Shown: positions 41,562-51,085 of the stretch, piece by piece
Layout of the letters: every line of letters starts with the position of its first letter
Numbering within the stretch: position 1 is the first letter of the stretch
Assembly: GCF_039696035.1 (NCBI RefSeq)
Contig: NZ_CP155567.1
Location: 4,335,001-4,399,000 of the forward strand
Length of the DNA stretch: 64,000 nt
DNA from: Microbulbifer sp. SAOS-129_SWC
GTDB taxonomy: Bacteria > Pseudomonadota > Gammaproteobacteria > Pseudomonadales > Cellvibrionaceae
Direction: 5' to 3'
Notes under the pieces: generated by a model
Seen by the model: only the letters and a program-made list of their open reading frames with translations
What the model was told of the DNA's origin: nothing
Database searches by the model: none
Made by a program: the position numbers and the translations under genes

Positions 41562-41884
41562 GGGTGCCCTCTCTTTATTTTTGTTCCCGGCGCTGTGAGC
41601 GCTTTTGGCCATTGGTGACAGGGGCGCGCGGCACCCTGGAGGCCAACCGCACGCACACCGCAAAACGCGGATTTGTTACGCCTGTGCCGCCCCACAAACA
41701 ATGGATTAGACGCCATATTGCCGGTATTCTGCACAGAAGACTAACCGATTGTGTGTTTTTTTGTCCTCCAAGAACCGACGGCATTCCGTCATACCTTGGT
41801 CTAGCAGGCAAGGCACTGACATCTCGATAAAGTGGCAGTCCGGAACATTTTTATAAAAACCATAACTGGTGATCGGAGAGAGCC
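41562..41884. promoter_or_regulatory. Divergent promoter region between hybrid kinase and TonB receptor
   Basis: No gene. Holds motif site 3 (41790-41809) and an AT-rich stretch with TTTTTATAAAAACC directly before the receptor gene. The remainder shows nothing clear. Confidence 0.4.
41790..41809 (+). promoter_or_regulatory. Shared regulatory motif, site 3 (upstream of TonB receptor)
   Basis: CATACCTTGGTCTAGCAGGC followed by AAGGC, 76 bp before the receptor start. The first 12 bases are identical to sites 1 and 2, the last part to site 4. Confidence 0.55.
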
Positions 41885-44083
41885 ATGCGCAAAACAATAA
41901 AATTCAATCCTATCGCCGTGGGCGTCATACTCGCCTGCGGTGCCAGCTTCTCCTATGCGGACGCACAGCTGGAAGAAGTGACCGTAACCGCGCAGAAGCG
42001 CGAGCAGTCCCTGCAGGAAGTGCCGGTGGCGGTAACGGCCTTTGGCGAGGCAGCCCTGACCGAAAACGGCATTACGGATGTGACCGATATCCAGAAAATG
42101 TCTCCCAACACCACCCTGGAGGTCGGTCGCGGCACCAACTCTACATTGACCGCCTTTATCCGTGGCATTGGTCAGCAAGATCCGCTGTGGGGCTTTGAAC
42201 CCGGCGTCGGCGTATACGTAGACGATGTTTATATCGCTCGCCCGCAGGGCGCTGTCATGGATGTCTACGACGTGGAGCGTATCGAAGTACTGCGCGGCCC
42301 CCAGGGCACCCTGTACGGCAAGAACACGATCGGCGGCGCAATCAAGTACGTCACCAAAAAAATGACCGGCGACAATGAGCTCCGTGTCGGCGGAACTCTG
42401 GGCAGCTATAACCAGCGCGACCTGAAAGTCGCCGGCACAATGGCGGTCTCCGACAAGATTAATGTTGGCGGTGCCATTGCGAGCTTCCAGCGCGACGGTT
42501 TCGGTGAAAACGTGCGCACGGGTAAAGACCAATACAACAAAGATGTCATGAGCGGGCGGGTCTCCGTTGAGATCAACGCAACGGATGACTTATTTATTCG
42601 TTTCGCCGCGGACAAGACCCGCGACAAATCGGCGCCCAAGCACGGCCACCGCTTCGGACCCGGATACCTGGGCGAGCCCGTGCTCGACAGCGTTTACGAC
42701 ACCGAGTCCAACCTGCCCTCAGAGAACCTGGTAGAAAACAGCGGTGCCTCTCTGACTGCGGAGTGGAACGTTTCCGAAAATATGTCGGTGAAATCCATCA
42801 CTGCCAGCCGCGAAGGCTACACCGAGACGGTGATCGACTTCGACAGCACCAATGGCCCCTGGTTTGACGTGCCGGCGGTCTACGATGACGAGCAGTTCTC
42901 GCAGGAGTTCCAGCTGAACTGGCAGGGCGATGGCGCCGACCTGGTGACCGGTATCTACTACTACGATGGCACCGCCGCCGGCAGCTTCGATGCCGTTCTG
43001 GGTTATCTTGACTTCAGCGCGCTCGGCCTGCCGGCGGGTTTCACCCAGAATGTGTCCGGCAAGGTAGGCACCAAGAGCCTGTCCGCCTATGCGCACTACA
43101 ACTGGCAGTTCGCGGATAACTGGAACCTGAATCTCGGCGGTCGCTACACCAACGACAAGAAGAATGCGGAAGTCTTCAAGGGCAATTACTTCGGCCTCGG
43201 CAGTGACAAGTTCCACAACCAGTATTATTCCGACACGCCCGCGCCGGTGTTTGGCGGCGCACTGACCGACTACACCAATGAAAAGGAATGGAGCGAGTTT
43301 ACTCCGCGTGTCGGTCTCGACTACCAGCTCAATGACGATGCCATGCTGTACGCGTCGTACAGTGCGGGCTTCAAGTCGGGCGGCTTCGATATGCGCGGCG
43401 ACGCGACCGAGTTCCCGGATACGGTTAATGGCTACGATCCGGAAACCGTCGACACTGTCGAGTTCGGCTGGAAACTGGATCTGCTGGACAACCGCATGCG
43501 CATCAACGGCGCCCTGTTCCATTCTGACTACACCGATATGCAGGTCAGCCAGCAGCGTCTGAAAGCGAGTGGTGCAGGCTTCGTCAGTGCCGTGCTGAAC
43601 GCGGGTAAGTCGCGTATTCAAGGCCTGGAACTGGAAACCTCGTTTGCAATGACCGACAACCTGTCAGCCATCGCAACACTGGGCTTGATTGACGCGAAGT
43701 TCGTGGAGTTCATCAACGGCGACGGCACCGATATTGCGGACCAGCTGTCGATGCAGAACACTCCGGACACCACCGCCATGGTGCAGCTGAACTGGTCCAC
43801 CCCCGTGGCCGGTGGCGAGCTGGTCGTCGTACCAACCGTATCCTACCGTGCGGACACCCAGATCTTCGAAACACCGGGAATTCTGGACCAGGATGCCTAC
43901 ACGCTCGTTGATCTGACCGCGACTTACTACAGCCCGGACGGCAAATGGAACCTGGGGCTGCAGGGCAAGAACCTGTCGGACACTGAATACCGCGTTGCCG
44001 GCTATGACTTCGGCGCGCCGTTCCAGACAGGCTTCTATGGCAACCCGCGTACTATCGCCCTGACCGGTAGTTACAACTTCTAA
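41885..44083 (+). CDS. TonB-dependent outer-membrane receptor
   Basis: 732 residues. Signal peptide MRKTIKFNPIAVGVILACGASFSYA, plug domain with LEEVTVTAQKREQSLQEVP, VYVDDVYIARPQGAVMDVYD and RIEVLRGPQGTLYGKN, and a barrel ending ALTGSYNF. Start has GAGAGAGCC ahead. The neighbourhood (hybrid kinase divergent, MFS plus esterase, acyl-CoA genes) suggests it takes up a hydrophobic or ester-containing compound rather than iron; this is inference. Confidence 0.9.
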   Translation: MRKTIKFNPIAVGVILACGASFSYADAQLEEVTVTAQKREQSLQEVPVAVTAFGEAALTENGITDVTDIQKMSPNTTLEVGRGTNSTLTAFIRGIGQQDPLWGFEPGVGVYVDDVYIARPQGAVMDVYDVERIEVLRGPQGTLYGKNTIGGAIKYVTKKMTGDNELRVGGTLGSYNQRDLKVAGTMAVSDKINVGGAIASFQRDGFGENVRTGKDQYNKDVMSGRVSVEINATDDLFIRFAADKTRDKSAPKHGHRFGPGYLGEPVLDSVYDTESNLPSENLVENSGASLTAEWNVSENMSVKSITASREGYTETVIDFDSTNGPWFDVPAVYDDEQFSQEFQLNWQGDGADLVTGIYYYDGTAAGSFDAVLGYLDFSALGLPAGFTQNVSGKVGTKSLSAYAHYNWQFADNWNLNLGGRYTNDKKNAEVFKGNYFGLGSDKFHNQYYSDTPAPVFGGALTDYTNEKEWSEFTPRVGLDYQLNDDAMLYASYSAGFKSGGFDMRGDATEFPDTVNGYDPETVDTVEFGWKLDLLDNRMRINGALFHSDYTDMQVSQQRLKASGAGFVSAVLNAGKSRIQGLELETSFAMTDNLSAIATLGLIDAKFVEFINGDGTDIADQLSMQNTPDTTAMVQLNWSTPVAGGELVVVPTVSYRADTQIFETPGILDQDAYTLVDLTATYYSPDGKWNLGLQGKNLSDTEYRVAGYDFGAPFQTGFYGNPRTIALTGSYNF

Positions 44084-44152
44084 ACCAGCAACCCACGTTG
44101 CGCGTTTTCTCCAGGGGGCCGTCCTCGCCCCCAGCTCAGTGAGCTACGTCTT

Positions 44153-44182
44153 GCCGCCGTTTTTTTAAACGGCGGCTTTTTT
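44153..44182. terminator. Bidirectional rho-independent terminator
   Basis: GCCGCCGTTT, loop TTTT, AAACGGCGGC, then TTTTTTATTT on the + strand and a run of T on the minus strand as well. Lies between the TonB receptor (+) and the lipoprotein gene (-). Confidence 0.9.
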
Positions 44183-44184
44183 AT

Positions 44185-44442
44185 TTATTGGTCGTCTATT
44201 TCAGCGGCACGCTTGTCGGCGGCGTCCTGCAATTCCCCCTCGACCTTCTTGGCCTTCTCCATCGCATCCAGCTGGTACTGGGGAATAACGCCGCCCGGCT
44301 TGTCCGCGGACTTCTCCGTCGCGCTATCCGTCGCCTGGGGCATCTCGCTGTCACCGGTGGTCTTGTCGGCATGCGGCGCTTCGCCGGCGCTGCAGCCGCC
44401 GAGAATCAGTGCCATGACCAGAAAGGCAAACTTCGTGTTCAT
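44185..44442 (-). CDS. Small lipoprotein, hypothetical
   Basis: 85 residues from the ATG read from 44442 (MNTKFAFLVMALILGGCSAGE), lipobox ILGGC (Cys17). The mature part is highly charged and low in complexity (DKTTGDSEMPQATDSATEKSADKP), ending in a helical EKAKKVEGELQDAADKRAAE. GGAGTAC precedes the start. No known family. Confidence 0.72.
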   Translation of the reverse strand: MNTKFAFLVMALILGGCSAGEAPHADKTTGDSEMPQATDSATEKSADKPGGVIPQYQLDAMEKAKKVEGELQDAADKRAAEIDDQ

Positions 44443-44647
44443 GTGTACTCCGTTATTCAGTGGGTAATTGGTCGGGGCATTGTAGGCGGGGTCGCGCGGG
44501 CGAAATAGCGCCGGGATCACAGCGGAGATGACGCGGCTTTACACAAATTGGCGCGTAATGCGTCACTGTGGCGCTCACCTCCTCTAGGCTGAAACAGAGC
44601 GCGGAGCAAATTCGCGCCGCAAAATTTTCAGTCACGAGGTATCTACG

Positions 44648-44827
44648 GTGCAGAAATTGAGCAGTATTCTGCTGGCCGTGGCCCTGGCGACAGGAGTTGC
44701 CGGTTGTTCGACAACCGCGCCCAAAGGAAGCCCCAAAACGCTGTCGATGAACGGGCAGCAGTTCCACTGTGTAGAACAGGAGCTGGAAACCAAGGTGCTG
44801 GTGCGCTGCACACCGGTGGGCAGTTAA
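44648..44827 (+). CDS. Very small lipoprotein, hypothetical
   Basis: 59 residues, GTG start with GAGGTATCTACG ahead. Signal peptide MQKLSSILLAVALATGVAGC with lipobox VAGC (Cys20), then a short mature peptide with two more Cys (FHCVEQEL, VRCTPVGS) that could pair. Good coding evidence: ribosome site, lipobox and codon use like its neighbours. Such peptides are widespread but uncharacterised. Confidence 0.7.
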   Translation: MQKLSSILLAVALATGVAGCSTTAPKGSPKTLSMNGQQFHCVEQELETKVLVRCTPVGS

Positions 44828-44859
44828 CCGGCCGTTGCAGCCAGGGTTTTAACAGCCCG

Positions 44860-46293
44860 CTAGACGCGCACGATTCGCAGGGTGTCGGTGCTGCCGCCGA
44901 CATCCTGGTGGTAACCGCGGGACACCAGCACATAATCGCCGTTGCGCAGGAATTTACCCCACTTCAGGTAGTCGATCGCCTGGCGGTCGCGCGACGGACC
45001 ATCGAGGCCCTCCACATTCATCAGTACCGGATCCACACCGCGGTACAGCGCCACCCGGTTACAGCTGGTGCGGTGTCGGCAGAAGGCAAAAATGGGGATA
45101 TCCGAGCGCACCCGCGACATTAGCAGCGCGGTGTTGCCGGTCTCGGTCTGGCAGACGATCGCCTTGATATCGCGGCAGTGGTTGGCAATGGTCATGGCCG
45201 CCATGGCAATGCAGGCGTCGCCGGCGGGGTAGTTGTCCTGCATGACCCGTGGCGGCCGGCGACCGGCACGATGCTTTTCCGCGCCGACGATCACCTCCGC
45301 CATATGCTCCACCGTCTCCACCGGGTAGTCGCCGGCGGCGGTTTCCGCCGACAACATCACCGCATCGGTGCCGTCGAGTACCGCGTTGGCCACATCGCAG
45401 ACCTCGGCGCGGGTCGGCACCGGGCTTGAGATCATCGATTCCATCATCTGCGTGGCGGTGATCACCACCCGGTTCAGGTGGCGCGCGCGGCGGATCAGGT
45501 GTTTCTGCACGCCCATCAGTTCGGCATCGCCGATCTCCACCGCCAGGTCGCCGCGCGCCACCATGATGGCGTCACTGGCCAGAATCATGCGGTCGAGATG
45601 CGCGTCGCTGGCCACCGCTTCGGCGCGTTCGATCTTGGCAATGATATGCGCGCTGCCGCCGGCCGCCGCCAGCAGCTTGCGTGCCTTGTCGAGGTCGGCG
45701 GCTTCGCGCGGGAAGGATACCGCCAGGTAATCCAGCGCCAGTTCGGCGGCCACTTTGATGTCCTGGCGGTCTTTCTGGGTCAGTGCCGGTGCGGTGAGGC
45801 CGCCACCGAGCCGGTTGATGCCCTTGTTGTTCGACAACCAGCCGCCGACCTCCACCCGCGTCTGTACCCGCCGCCCGTCGATCTGGCGCACAGACAGGCG
45901 CAGGCGGCCATCGTCGAGCAGCAGGATATCGCCGGCGGCGCAATCCTGCGCCAGTTCCGCGTAGTCCACCGACACGCCCTGCACATTGCCGCCGCCGGCG
46001 GGCCAGTCAGGATCCAGAATAAATTCCGCGCCGCGTACCAGATCTGCGCGGCCCTCGCTGAATGTACCCACACGAATTTTGGGGCCCTGCAAATCGCCGA
46101 GAATCGCCACGTGGCGCCGCTGGCGCTCGGCCTCGGCGCGCACCTGGGCGGCCCGCCGGCGATGATCGGAGGCCAGGCCGTGGGAAAAATTGAGGCGCAC
46201 AGTATCCACGCCCGCCGCGATCAGCTGAGCGAGGATATCCGCCCTGTCGGTTGCCGGACCCAGCGTGGCAACGATTTTGGTTCGCCGGAACAT
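44860..46293 (-). CDS. pyk: Pyruvate kinase
   Basis: Converts phosphoenolpyruvate and ADP to pyruvate and ATP. 477 residues from the ATG read from 46293 (MFRRTKIVATLGPATD). Active-site stretches: NFSHG, LGDLQGPKIRVG, IAKIERAEA, the MVARGDLAVEIG loop and TATQMMESMI, followed by the regulatory C-terminal domain. The ten codons upstream have no family sequence. It stands alone; the sequence reads as a type-II (AMP/sugar-phosphate-activated) enzyme in general form. Confidence 0.94.
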   Translation of the reverse strand: MFRRTKIVATLGPATDRADILAQLIAAGVDTVRLNFSHGLASDHRRRAAQVRAEAERQRRHVAILGDLQGPKIRVGTFSEGRADLVRGAEFILDPDWPAGGGNVQGVSVDYAELAQDCAAGDILLLDDGRLRLSVRQIDGRRVQTRVEVGGWLSNNKGINRLGGGLTAPALTQKDRQDIKVAAELALDYLAVSFPREAADLDKARKLLAAAGGSAHIIAKIERAEAVASDAHLDRMILASDAIMVARGDLAVEIGDAELMGVQKHLIRRARHLNRVVITATQMMESMISSPVPTRAEVCDVANAVLDGTDAVMLSAETAAGDYPVETVEHMAEVIVGAEKHRAGRRPPRVMQDNYPAGDACIAMAAMTIANHCRDIKAIVCQTETGNTALLMSRVRSDIPIFAFCRHRTSCNRVALYRGVDPVLMNVEGLDGPSRDRQAIDYLKWGKFLRNGDYVLVSRGYHQDVGGSTDTLRIVRV

Positions 46294-46431
46294 CGGTGGC
46301 GCATCCCTGTAACGTACAGTCACAACTCAGCAAGCATAGCTTGTCGCCGCAAACCTCTCCCCGCGGACCCCAGCAACTAAGCTTTTTACGAGCCCGCGCA
46401 TTGCCGGGCATGGACAGGGAGCGAGACGCAA

Positions 46432-46905
46432 ATGAGCAAAGTTGTACAATTGTGGCTGCTGGGCCTTGCCGCCGTTGTCGCCGGATGTATCGGCATGGAC
46501 ACCAGCGAACCGCAGATTACCCAGTCTGCCGGCACCATTCAGTCGGTGTGCGGCCCCAAATGGCAACTCAACCGGCTGCGGGTCAACGGCGAGGCCGTCG
46601 CTATCGACGATCCAGCGCGCTTTACCTTCCTCTGCAATATCGATGGCAATGTGATGGGTAAAAGCGGTATCAACACCTACCGCGGCGCCATGCAGGTGAC
46701 CGACAACGGCCAGTTGCTGTGGGACACTTCCAGTTTTGCCTCCACCAAAATGGCCGGCCCGGAGCCGCTGATGCAGAAGGAAAACACCTACCTGCGCGCG
46801 CTGTCCGGCACCCGCCAGGCATTCACTAAATCCGGTGGCGGCAGGCTGATACTGCGCGATGCCTCCGGTGAAATCTATATTGAATATGTCAAGGCCGCGC
46901 CATGA
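46432..46905 (+). CDS. META-domain lipoprotein
   Basis: 157 residues. Signal peptide MSKVVQLWLLGLAAVVAGC (Cys19 lipidated). The mature domain has WQLNRLRVNGEAVAIDD, FTFLCNIDGNVMGKSGINTYRGAM and GPEPLMQKENTYLRALSGTR, the hallmark of the META/HslJ fold seen in heat-shock protein HslJ and related lipoproteins. Probably outer-membrane-linked. Followed 65 bp downstream by a diverged paralogue, suggesting a duplicated pair. Confidence 0.8.
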   Translation: MSKVVQLWLLGLAAVVAGCIGMDTSEPQITQSAGTIQSVCGPKWQLNRLRVNGEAVAIDDPARFTFLCNIDGNVMGKSGINTYRGAMQVTDNGQLLWDTSSFASTKMAGPEPLMQKENTYLRALSGTRQAFTKSGGGRLILRDASGEIYIEYVKAAP

Positions 46906-46969
46906 ACACGGCCACAGACAGTCGCTTTTATTTGGTGTTAAATGTCACAAAAATAACGAGACAGACACC

Positions 46970-47470
46970 ATGCGACATCCCTGCCGACTACTGCCGCCAC
47001 TACTGACCGGACTGCTGCTCATCGCCCTCGGCGGCTGCGGCACTCTGGACGCAGTGGAGCCGGCGGAAATCCGCGCGGACGAACAACCTGCCATCTGCGA
47101 CCACCAGTGGCTGCTGGAAAGCCTGTCGATCGACGGCCGCGAGCACCGCTCACGCCTGTTGTGGCAGAAACTGTGGCGCGACCGCCCGTACTTGACCTGC
47201 GACAAACTCGGCTATGTGCGCGGCAGCGCCGGCACCAACCCCTATCTGGGCCGCTTCGCACTTTCCGGTGACGGCGACATCAGCTGGTCACAAATCCCGG
47301 TAATTTCACGTATGAGCGGCGCCCGCGACAGCAGCGAGCTGGAACAGGATTATCTCGAGGCACTGCCAAAAACCGAACACATGGAAATGCAGGGAGATTC
47401 GCTGATTCTGGAGAGCAATAGCGGCGAGACCCGACTTAAATTCAAGCGCGCCGAAGAGCCGGTGCGCTGA
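46970..47470 (+). CDS. META-domain-like lipoprotein, diverged paralogue
   Basis: 166 residues from the ATG at 46970. Lipobox ALGGC. The mature part mirrors the previous gene (CDHQWLLESLSIDG; LTCDKLGYVRGSAGTNPYLGRF; ARDSSELEQDYLEALPKTEHM) but with altered loops. Two Cys residues in the mature domain may pair. Likely the same fold and place in the envelope. Confidence 0.72.
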   Translation: MRHPCRLLPPLLTGLLLIALGGCGTLDAVEPAEIRADEQPAICDHQWLLESLSIDGREHRSRLLWQKLWRDRPYLTCDKLGYVRGSAGTNPYLGRFALSGDGDISWSQIPVISRMSGARDSSELEQDYLEALPKTEHMEMQGDSLILESNSGETRLKFKRAEEPVR

Positions 47471-47940
47471 GCTAATCCCATTGCTGACACCGCCGATCTC
47501 GGGCTCACCTGACTTTCGGCAGATTAAAAACACGGATAAAAAAGGGCGGCCAATAGCCGCCCGACGCTTTCAATCAAGAAGGGTCATCAACAGATCCACA
47601 CTGTGCGGATCAGAGAGAGAAGAACAACGCTGACTCAACCGGTGCAAAACCCCGGACAAGCGCTTCGTTGTAGTGCGCAATTTACCTGTCAGACATGACA
47701 GGCAAATGACAGGCCCACCCGAATTTCAATTAACGCTTCCCGCAACCATGAGCCTTTGCGAAAAGAAGTATTGATCCGAGCACAGGAGACCAATGCGGGT
47801 GCGCAGCGCGTATTTTTCCAGGCTGGGTAAACCCTCGTGTGATCTTTTCTGCGCACGGTGCACCCTACGGAATATGCACAGGGACCTACAGATTTATTGC
47901 GACGGGTATCTAAGTCTTTTTATATACCCAGCAGCAGTAG
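47471..47940. terminator. Intergenic region with minus-strand terminator
   Basis: About 470 bp without a convincing gene. GGGCGGCCAATAGCCGCCC (47544-47562) followed on the minus strand by TTTTTTA is a rho-independent terminator for the Smr gene transcript. Further on, CTGTCAGACATGACAG is a small palindrome of unknown use. Confidence 0.6.
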
Positions 47941-48525
47941 CTACCAGCGGCGCTGATGCCGCTCCAGGTTGTCCTGGCGTTTGCGTTCGCTCTTGCGCAG
48001 TAGCACATAAGTGGCGCCGAGGCCGCCGTGCTGTTTCTGCGCGCTGTGGAAGGCCAGCACTTCGTGCAGTTGCGGCAGCCAGGCGTTGACGCAGCTCTTC
48101 AACACCGCCGGCTGTTTGCGCCCCTCGCCCTTGCCGTGGGTGATCAGCGCACAGCGCACATCCGCCGCCATGCAATCGCGCACGAATTCCAGCACCGCAC
48201 GGCGCGCCATCTCCACCGTGTGGCGGTGCAGATCCAGGCGCGCATCCACGGAGTATTTGCCCAGGCGCAAGTTGCGGTAAACACCGTTCTGCACACCATC
48301 GCGCTTGAATTCCAGCGGATCCCACGGATCCACCGGATCGACACCCTCGCCGGTCAGCGGGTTCAACTCGACACTGGCTTCGGCGGTGGCCGCCTCGCGC
48401 CGCGCGCGCTGGTTGTGTTGCGGCTCCGCGCCCTTCTGTAGCGCCACCCGGCGCTCCTGTGCCAGCGGCTTCACGCCACCCAGCTGTCCCAGCGCCTGCT
48501 GGAAAGTATCGCTGTCACTATTCAT
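47941..48525 (-). CDS. Smr-domain endonuclease-like protein
   Basis: 194 residues. The C-terminal Smr domain contains DLHRHTVEMAR, ALITHGKGEG and GGLGATYVLL, the three motifs of the family (MutS2-type and ribosome-rescue SmrA/SmrB nucleases). The N-terminal half (FQQALGQLGGVKPLAQERR) is a charged linker. SmrA/SmrB-like proteins nick RNA or DNA; the exact substrate is not shown. The ATG read from 48525 has GGGGGAG ahead. Confidence 0.85.
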   Translation of the reverse strand: MNSDSDTFQQALGQLGGVKPLAQERRVALQKGAEPQHNQRARREAATAEASVELNPLTGEGVDPVDPWDPLEFKRDGVQNGVYRNLRLGKYSVDARLDLHRHTVEMARRAVLEFVRDCMAADVRCALITHGKGEGRKQPAVLKSCVNAWLPQLHEVLAFHSAQKQHGGLGATYVLLRKSERKRQDNLERHQRRW

Positions 48526-48550
48526 CGGTAACTCCCCCACTACAACCGGC

Positions 48551-49417
48551 TCAGGGATCCAGAAACAGGTCCAGCGCCAGGTTGTCGGCGTTGGCCGGGT
48601 TGTGCGCGTATTCGGTAAAGTTGGTCACGCCGCGCTCGCGCAGCAGTTCCTCGTCAATCAGCTGGCGGCCGTTGAGTGCGCCATTTTCTGTTATCAGCAC
48701 TTCGTAGGCAGCGTCCGCCATGATCACCGGCTTGCGGCTCTGCTCGAACATCTCGCGACTGCCCACGGCGAATTCGATCGCCGCAGTGGCTACCAGCGTG
48801 CGCGGCCACAGCGTCGCCACACTGATGCCACTGTCTTGCAGCTCTTCGGCGAGGCCGATACTCAGGAGCGTCATACCGAACTTCGACAGCGCGTAGGGCG
48901 CGCAGGGGCCCAGCCACTTCGGCTGCACATCCACCGGCGGCGACAGGCTGAGAATATGTCCGCAGCCGGACTTCTTCAGGTAGGGAATCCCCACGTGCGC
49001 AGTCAGGTACACGGCGCGACTGTTGACGCTCTGCATCAGGTCGTAGCGCTTGGGCGATGTGGACTCGACGTTGGTCAGGTTGATGGCGCCGGCATTGTTG
49101 ATCACCGTATCGATGCCGCCGAAGGTATCCGCCGCTCTGGCCATGGCGTCGACCACCTGGCGCTCATCGCGCACATCCACCTGCAGCGCCAGGGCACTGC
49201 CGCCGGCGGCTTCCACTTCCGCCGCCACCGTGTGAATGGTGCCCGGCAGTTTCGGGTGCGGCTCGGCAGATTTCGCCGCGATGACGATGTTGGCCCCGTC
49301 GGCGGCACACTTGAGGGCAATGGCCCGGCCGATGCCGCGGCTGGCACCGGTGATAAAAATCGTCTTGCCCTGCAGGGCACCGGTATTTTTGGTCAGGGTA
49401 ATCGGATCTTCGCTCAC
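48551..49417 (-). CDS. Short-chain dehydrogenase, HSDL2-like
   Basis: 288 residues, GTG start with GGAGAGCC ahead, overlapping the thioesterase stop by 4 bp. Cofactor motif TGASRGIG, NNAGAI, Ser-Tyr-Lys triad partly visible as LSLSPP and YALSKFG. The order AADGANIVIAAKSAEPHPKLPGTIHTVAAE is characteristic of hydroxysteroid-dehydrogenase-like 2 proteins, which act on lipophilic substrates. Operon with the thioesterase suggests acyl-CoA or fatty-acid metabolism. Confidence 0.83.
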   Translation of the reverse strand: MSEDPITLTKNTGALQGKTIFITGASRGIGRAIALKCAADGANIVIAAKSAEPHPKLPGTIHTVAAEVEAAGGSALALQVDVRDERQVVDAMARAADTFGGIDTVINNAGAINLTNVESTSPKRYDLMQSVNSRAVYLTAHVGIPYLKKSGCGHILSLSPPVDVQPKWLGPCAPYALSKFGMTLLSIGLAEELQDSGISVATLWPRTLVATAAIEFAVGSREMFEQSRKPVIMADAAYEVLITENGALNGRQLIDEELLRERGVTNFTEYAHNPANADNLALDLFLDP

Positions 49418-49875
49418 GATGGCTCTCCATTGACTTGGCGCTCGGGGGCGACGACGGCGGGGCAGTAGATATCCTTGAACACCTGCGGCATGCGCCTGGG
49501 TTTGCCGCTGGACAGCTCGATGCACACCATCTGCCACTGGGCCCGCAGTATCAACGCCTGGTCAGCGGTGCGGAATACCTGGAATTGCCGGGTCATGTTC
49601 AGGCGCCCGTCAACCTTGGTCAACCAGGTGCCGAACTGCAGCTCATCGCCCTCCCTGGCCGCCAGTATATAGTCGTACTCCCCGCGGCGAATGGCCATAC
49701 CGCGATCGAGCCCCTGATAATTTGTGACATCCAGGCCCAGTTCCACACTGTGCGCCCAGCCGGCGCGCTCGCACCAGCGCACATACTCGGCGTTGTTGGC
49801 ATGGTGCAGGCCGTCGACATTCTCCGCCTGCACGGTCACTTTCCAGATAAAGGGTTGCGGTAGATCCCACTGCAT
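49414..49875 (-). CDS. Acyl-CoA thioesterase, 4-hydroxybenzoyl-CoA type hotdog
   Basis: 153 residues. VQAENVDGLHHANNAEYVRWCERAGWAH matches the hotdog thioesterase family in which an Asp near the start of the first helix (D in ENVDGLHH) does the chemistry. It would release free acid from CoA. First gene of a two-gene operon with the SDR protein. Confidence 0.82.
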   Translation of the reverse strand: MQWDLPQPFIWKVTVQAENVDGLHHANNAEYVRWCERAGWAHSVELGLDVTNYQGLDRGMAIRRGEYDYILAAREGDELQFGTWLTKVDGRLNMTRQFQVFRTADQALILRAQWQMVCIELSSGKPRRMPQVFKDIYCPAVVAPERQVNGEPS

Positions 49876-50119
49876 GGTGTCGCCTTAACTGCTCGATTGA
49901 TTGTTCGCAACAGGATGCGCGGCGCGCATCGGCCGGTCAATGGTGCGCTCGGCGTCCCCCGCAATCGGGGGAGAATCGTGGCAGCGGGATGCGCAGGCGC
50001 TGCTGGCGGGGCCGTTGGTGAAACGATTGCCGATGAAGGCTGTTGCGCAAACGGCCCCGCCAACAGCCCCGCCACCACCGTCTTTTATTGCCGCGCCGGC
50101 TTCCGGGCGCCCAAAACGC
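49876..50119. other. Intergenic stretch upstream of thioesterase operon
   Basis: About 240 bp, GC-rich with repeats of CCGGCG/GCGCCG type; no gene and no clear promoter assigned. Confidence 0.3.
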
Positions 50120-50120
50120 A

Positions 50121-50146
50121 AAAAGGCCCGCGAGGGGCCTTTTCGT
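50121..50146. terminator. Bidirectional terminator by secB
   Basis: AAAAGGCCC, loop GCGA, GGGGCCTTTT: a stem with T runs on both strands, just downstream of secB (minus). Confidence 0.85.
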
Positions 50147-50164
50147 GCGAGTCGCCGGGGTTGA

Positions 50165-50662
50165 TCAGGCTTCGGCCTGCTCTTCCTTGGCGCCTTCGGA
50201 GCCTTCCGCCTGCTGCTGTGCCTGGGCCAGGGCCGCGGCGAACAGGGCGTCGAAGTTGATCGGCGGCAGCATCAGGGCCGGGAAGGAGCCCTTGGTCACG
50301 GCGTTGTCCACTACTTCACGCGCGTAGGGGAAGAGGATCTGCGGGCAGGCGGTGTTCAGCGCCTGGGCCAGCTCCTGGCCTTCCAGGCCCACGACGGTAA
50401 ACAGGCCGGCCTGCTGTACTTCCACCAGGAAAGCGGTCTCGTTTTCCAGCTGTACAGTGATGGTCAGAGTCAGCGCCACCTCGTAGAGATCTTCGTCGAT
50501 CTTGGCGGTTTTGGTGTTCAGCTCCTGGTTTACCTGGGGCTGCCACTGCTTCTTGAATACTTCGGCACCCATCGGGGTTTCGAAGGACAGGTCTTTCAGG
50601 TAGATGCGCTGCATCTGGAATTGTACGTTTGGAGCCTCTGCGCCGTTTTGTTCTTCAGCCAT
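50165..50662 (-). CDS. secB: Protein-export chaperone SecB
   Basis: Tetrameric cytoplasmic chaperone that keeps precursors unfolded and hands them to SecA. 165 residues with the family core [18 protein letters not shown] and [29 protein letters not shown], and a Gln/Ala-rich tail. grxC and a rhodanese gene lie upstream in the usual order. Confidence 0.95.
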   Translation of the reverse strand: MAEEQNGAEAPNVQFQMQRIYLKDLSFETPMGAEVFKKQWQPQVNQELNTKTAKIDEDLYEVALTLTITVQLENETAFLVEVQQAGLFTVVGLEGQELAQALNTACPQILFPYAREVVDNAVTKGSFPALMLPPINFDALFAAALAQAQQQAEGSEGAKEEQAEA

Positions 50663-50805
50663 TTTACTGCCTGTTCTTTATATTTGGTGGTTCGTTAATG
50701 CCTTCCGTGAGAAAGCCTCCCTGTAGAGACTTTCAAATGGGGCCATTGAATACCGTTTCAAGGCCAAAAAGTGCGATTGGCGGCTTTTTGTCGCCGCGCG
50801 GCAGG

Positions 50806-51057
50806 TCAGCCCAGCATTTTGTCCAGCCGGCCGCTGCGCTCGAGCGCCATCAGCTCGTCGCAGCCACCCACGTGCTCGTTGCCGATCCAGATCTGCGGCA
50901 CCGTGCGGCTGCCGGCCTTGGCGGTCATCTCGGCGCGCTTACCCGGGTCGTTGTCCACCGCGATCTCGCGGTAACGCACGCCTTTCTTGTCCAGCAGCCA
51001 CTTGGCGCGTACACAGAAGGGACAGAAGCGGGTGGTGTAGATGACGATATTTTGCAT
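50806..51057 (-). CDS. grxC: Glutaredoxin 3
   Basis: 83 residues with redox site CPFC (FCPFCVRAK) and the glutathione-binding TVPQIWIGNEHVGG. Reduces disulphides with glutathione. Neighbour order rhodanese-grxC-secB is typical of gammaproteobacteria. Confidence 0.95.
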   Translation of the reverse strand: MQNIVIYTTRFCPFCVRAKWLLDKKGVRYREIAVDNDPGKRAEMTAKAGSRTVPQIWIGNEHVGGCDELMALERSGRLDKMLG

Positions 51058-51085
51058 AACCGAATACCAACAGGCTGCGTTTGCC

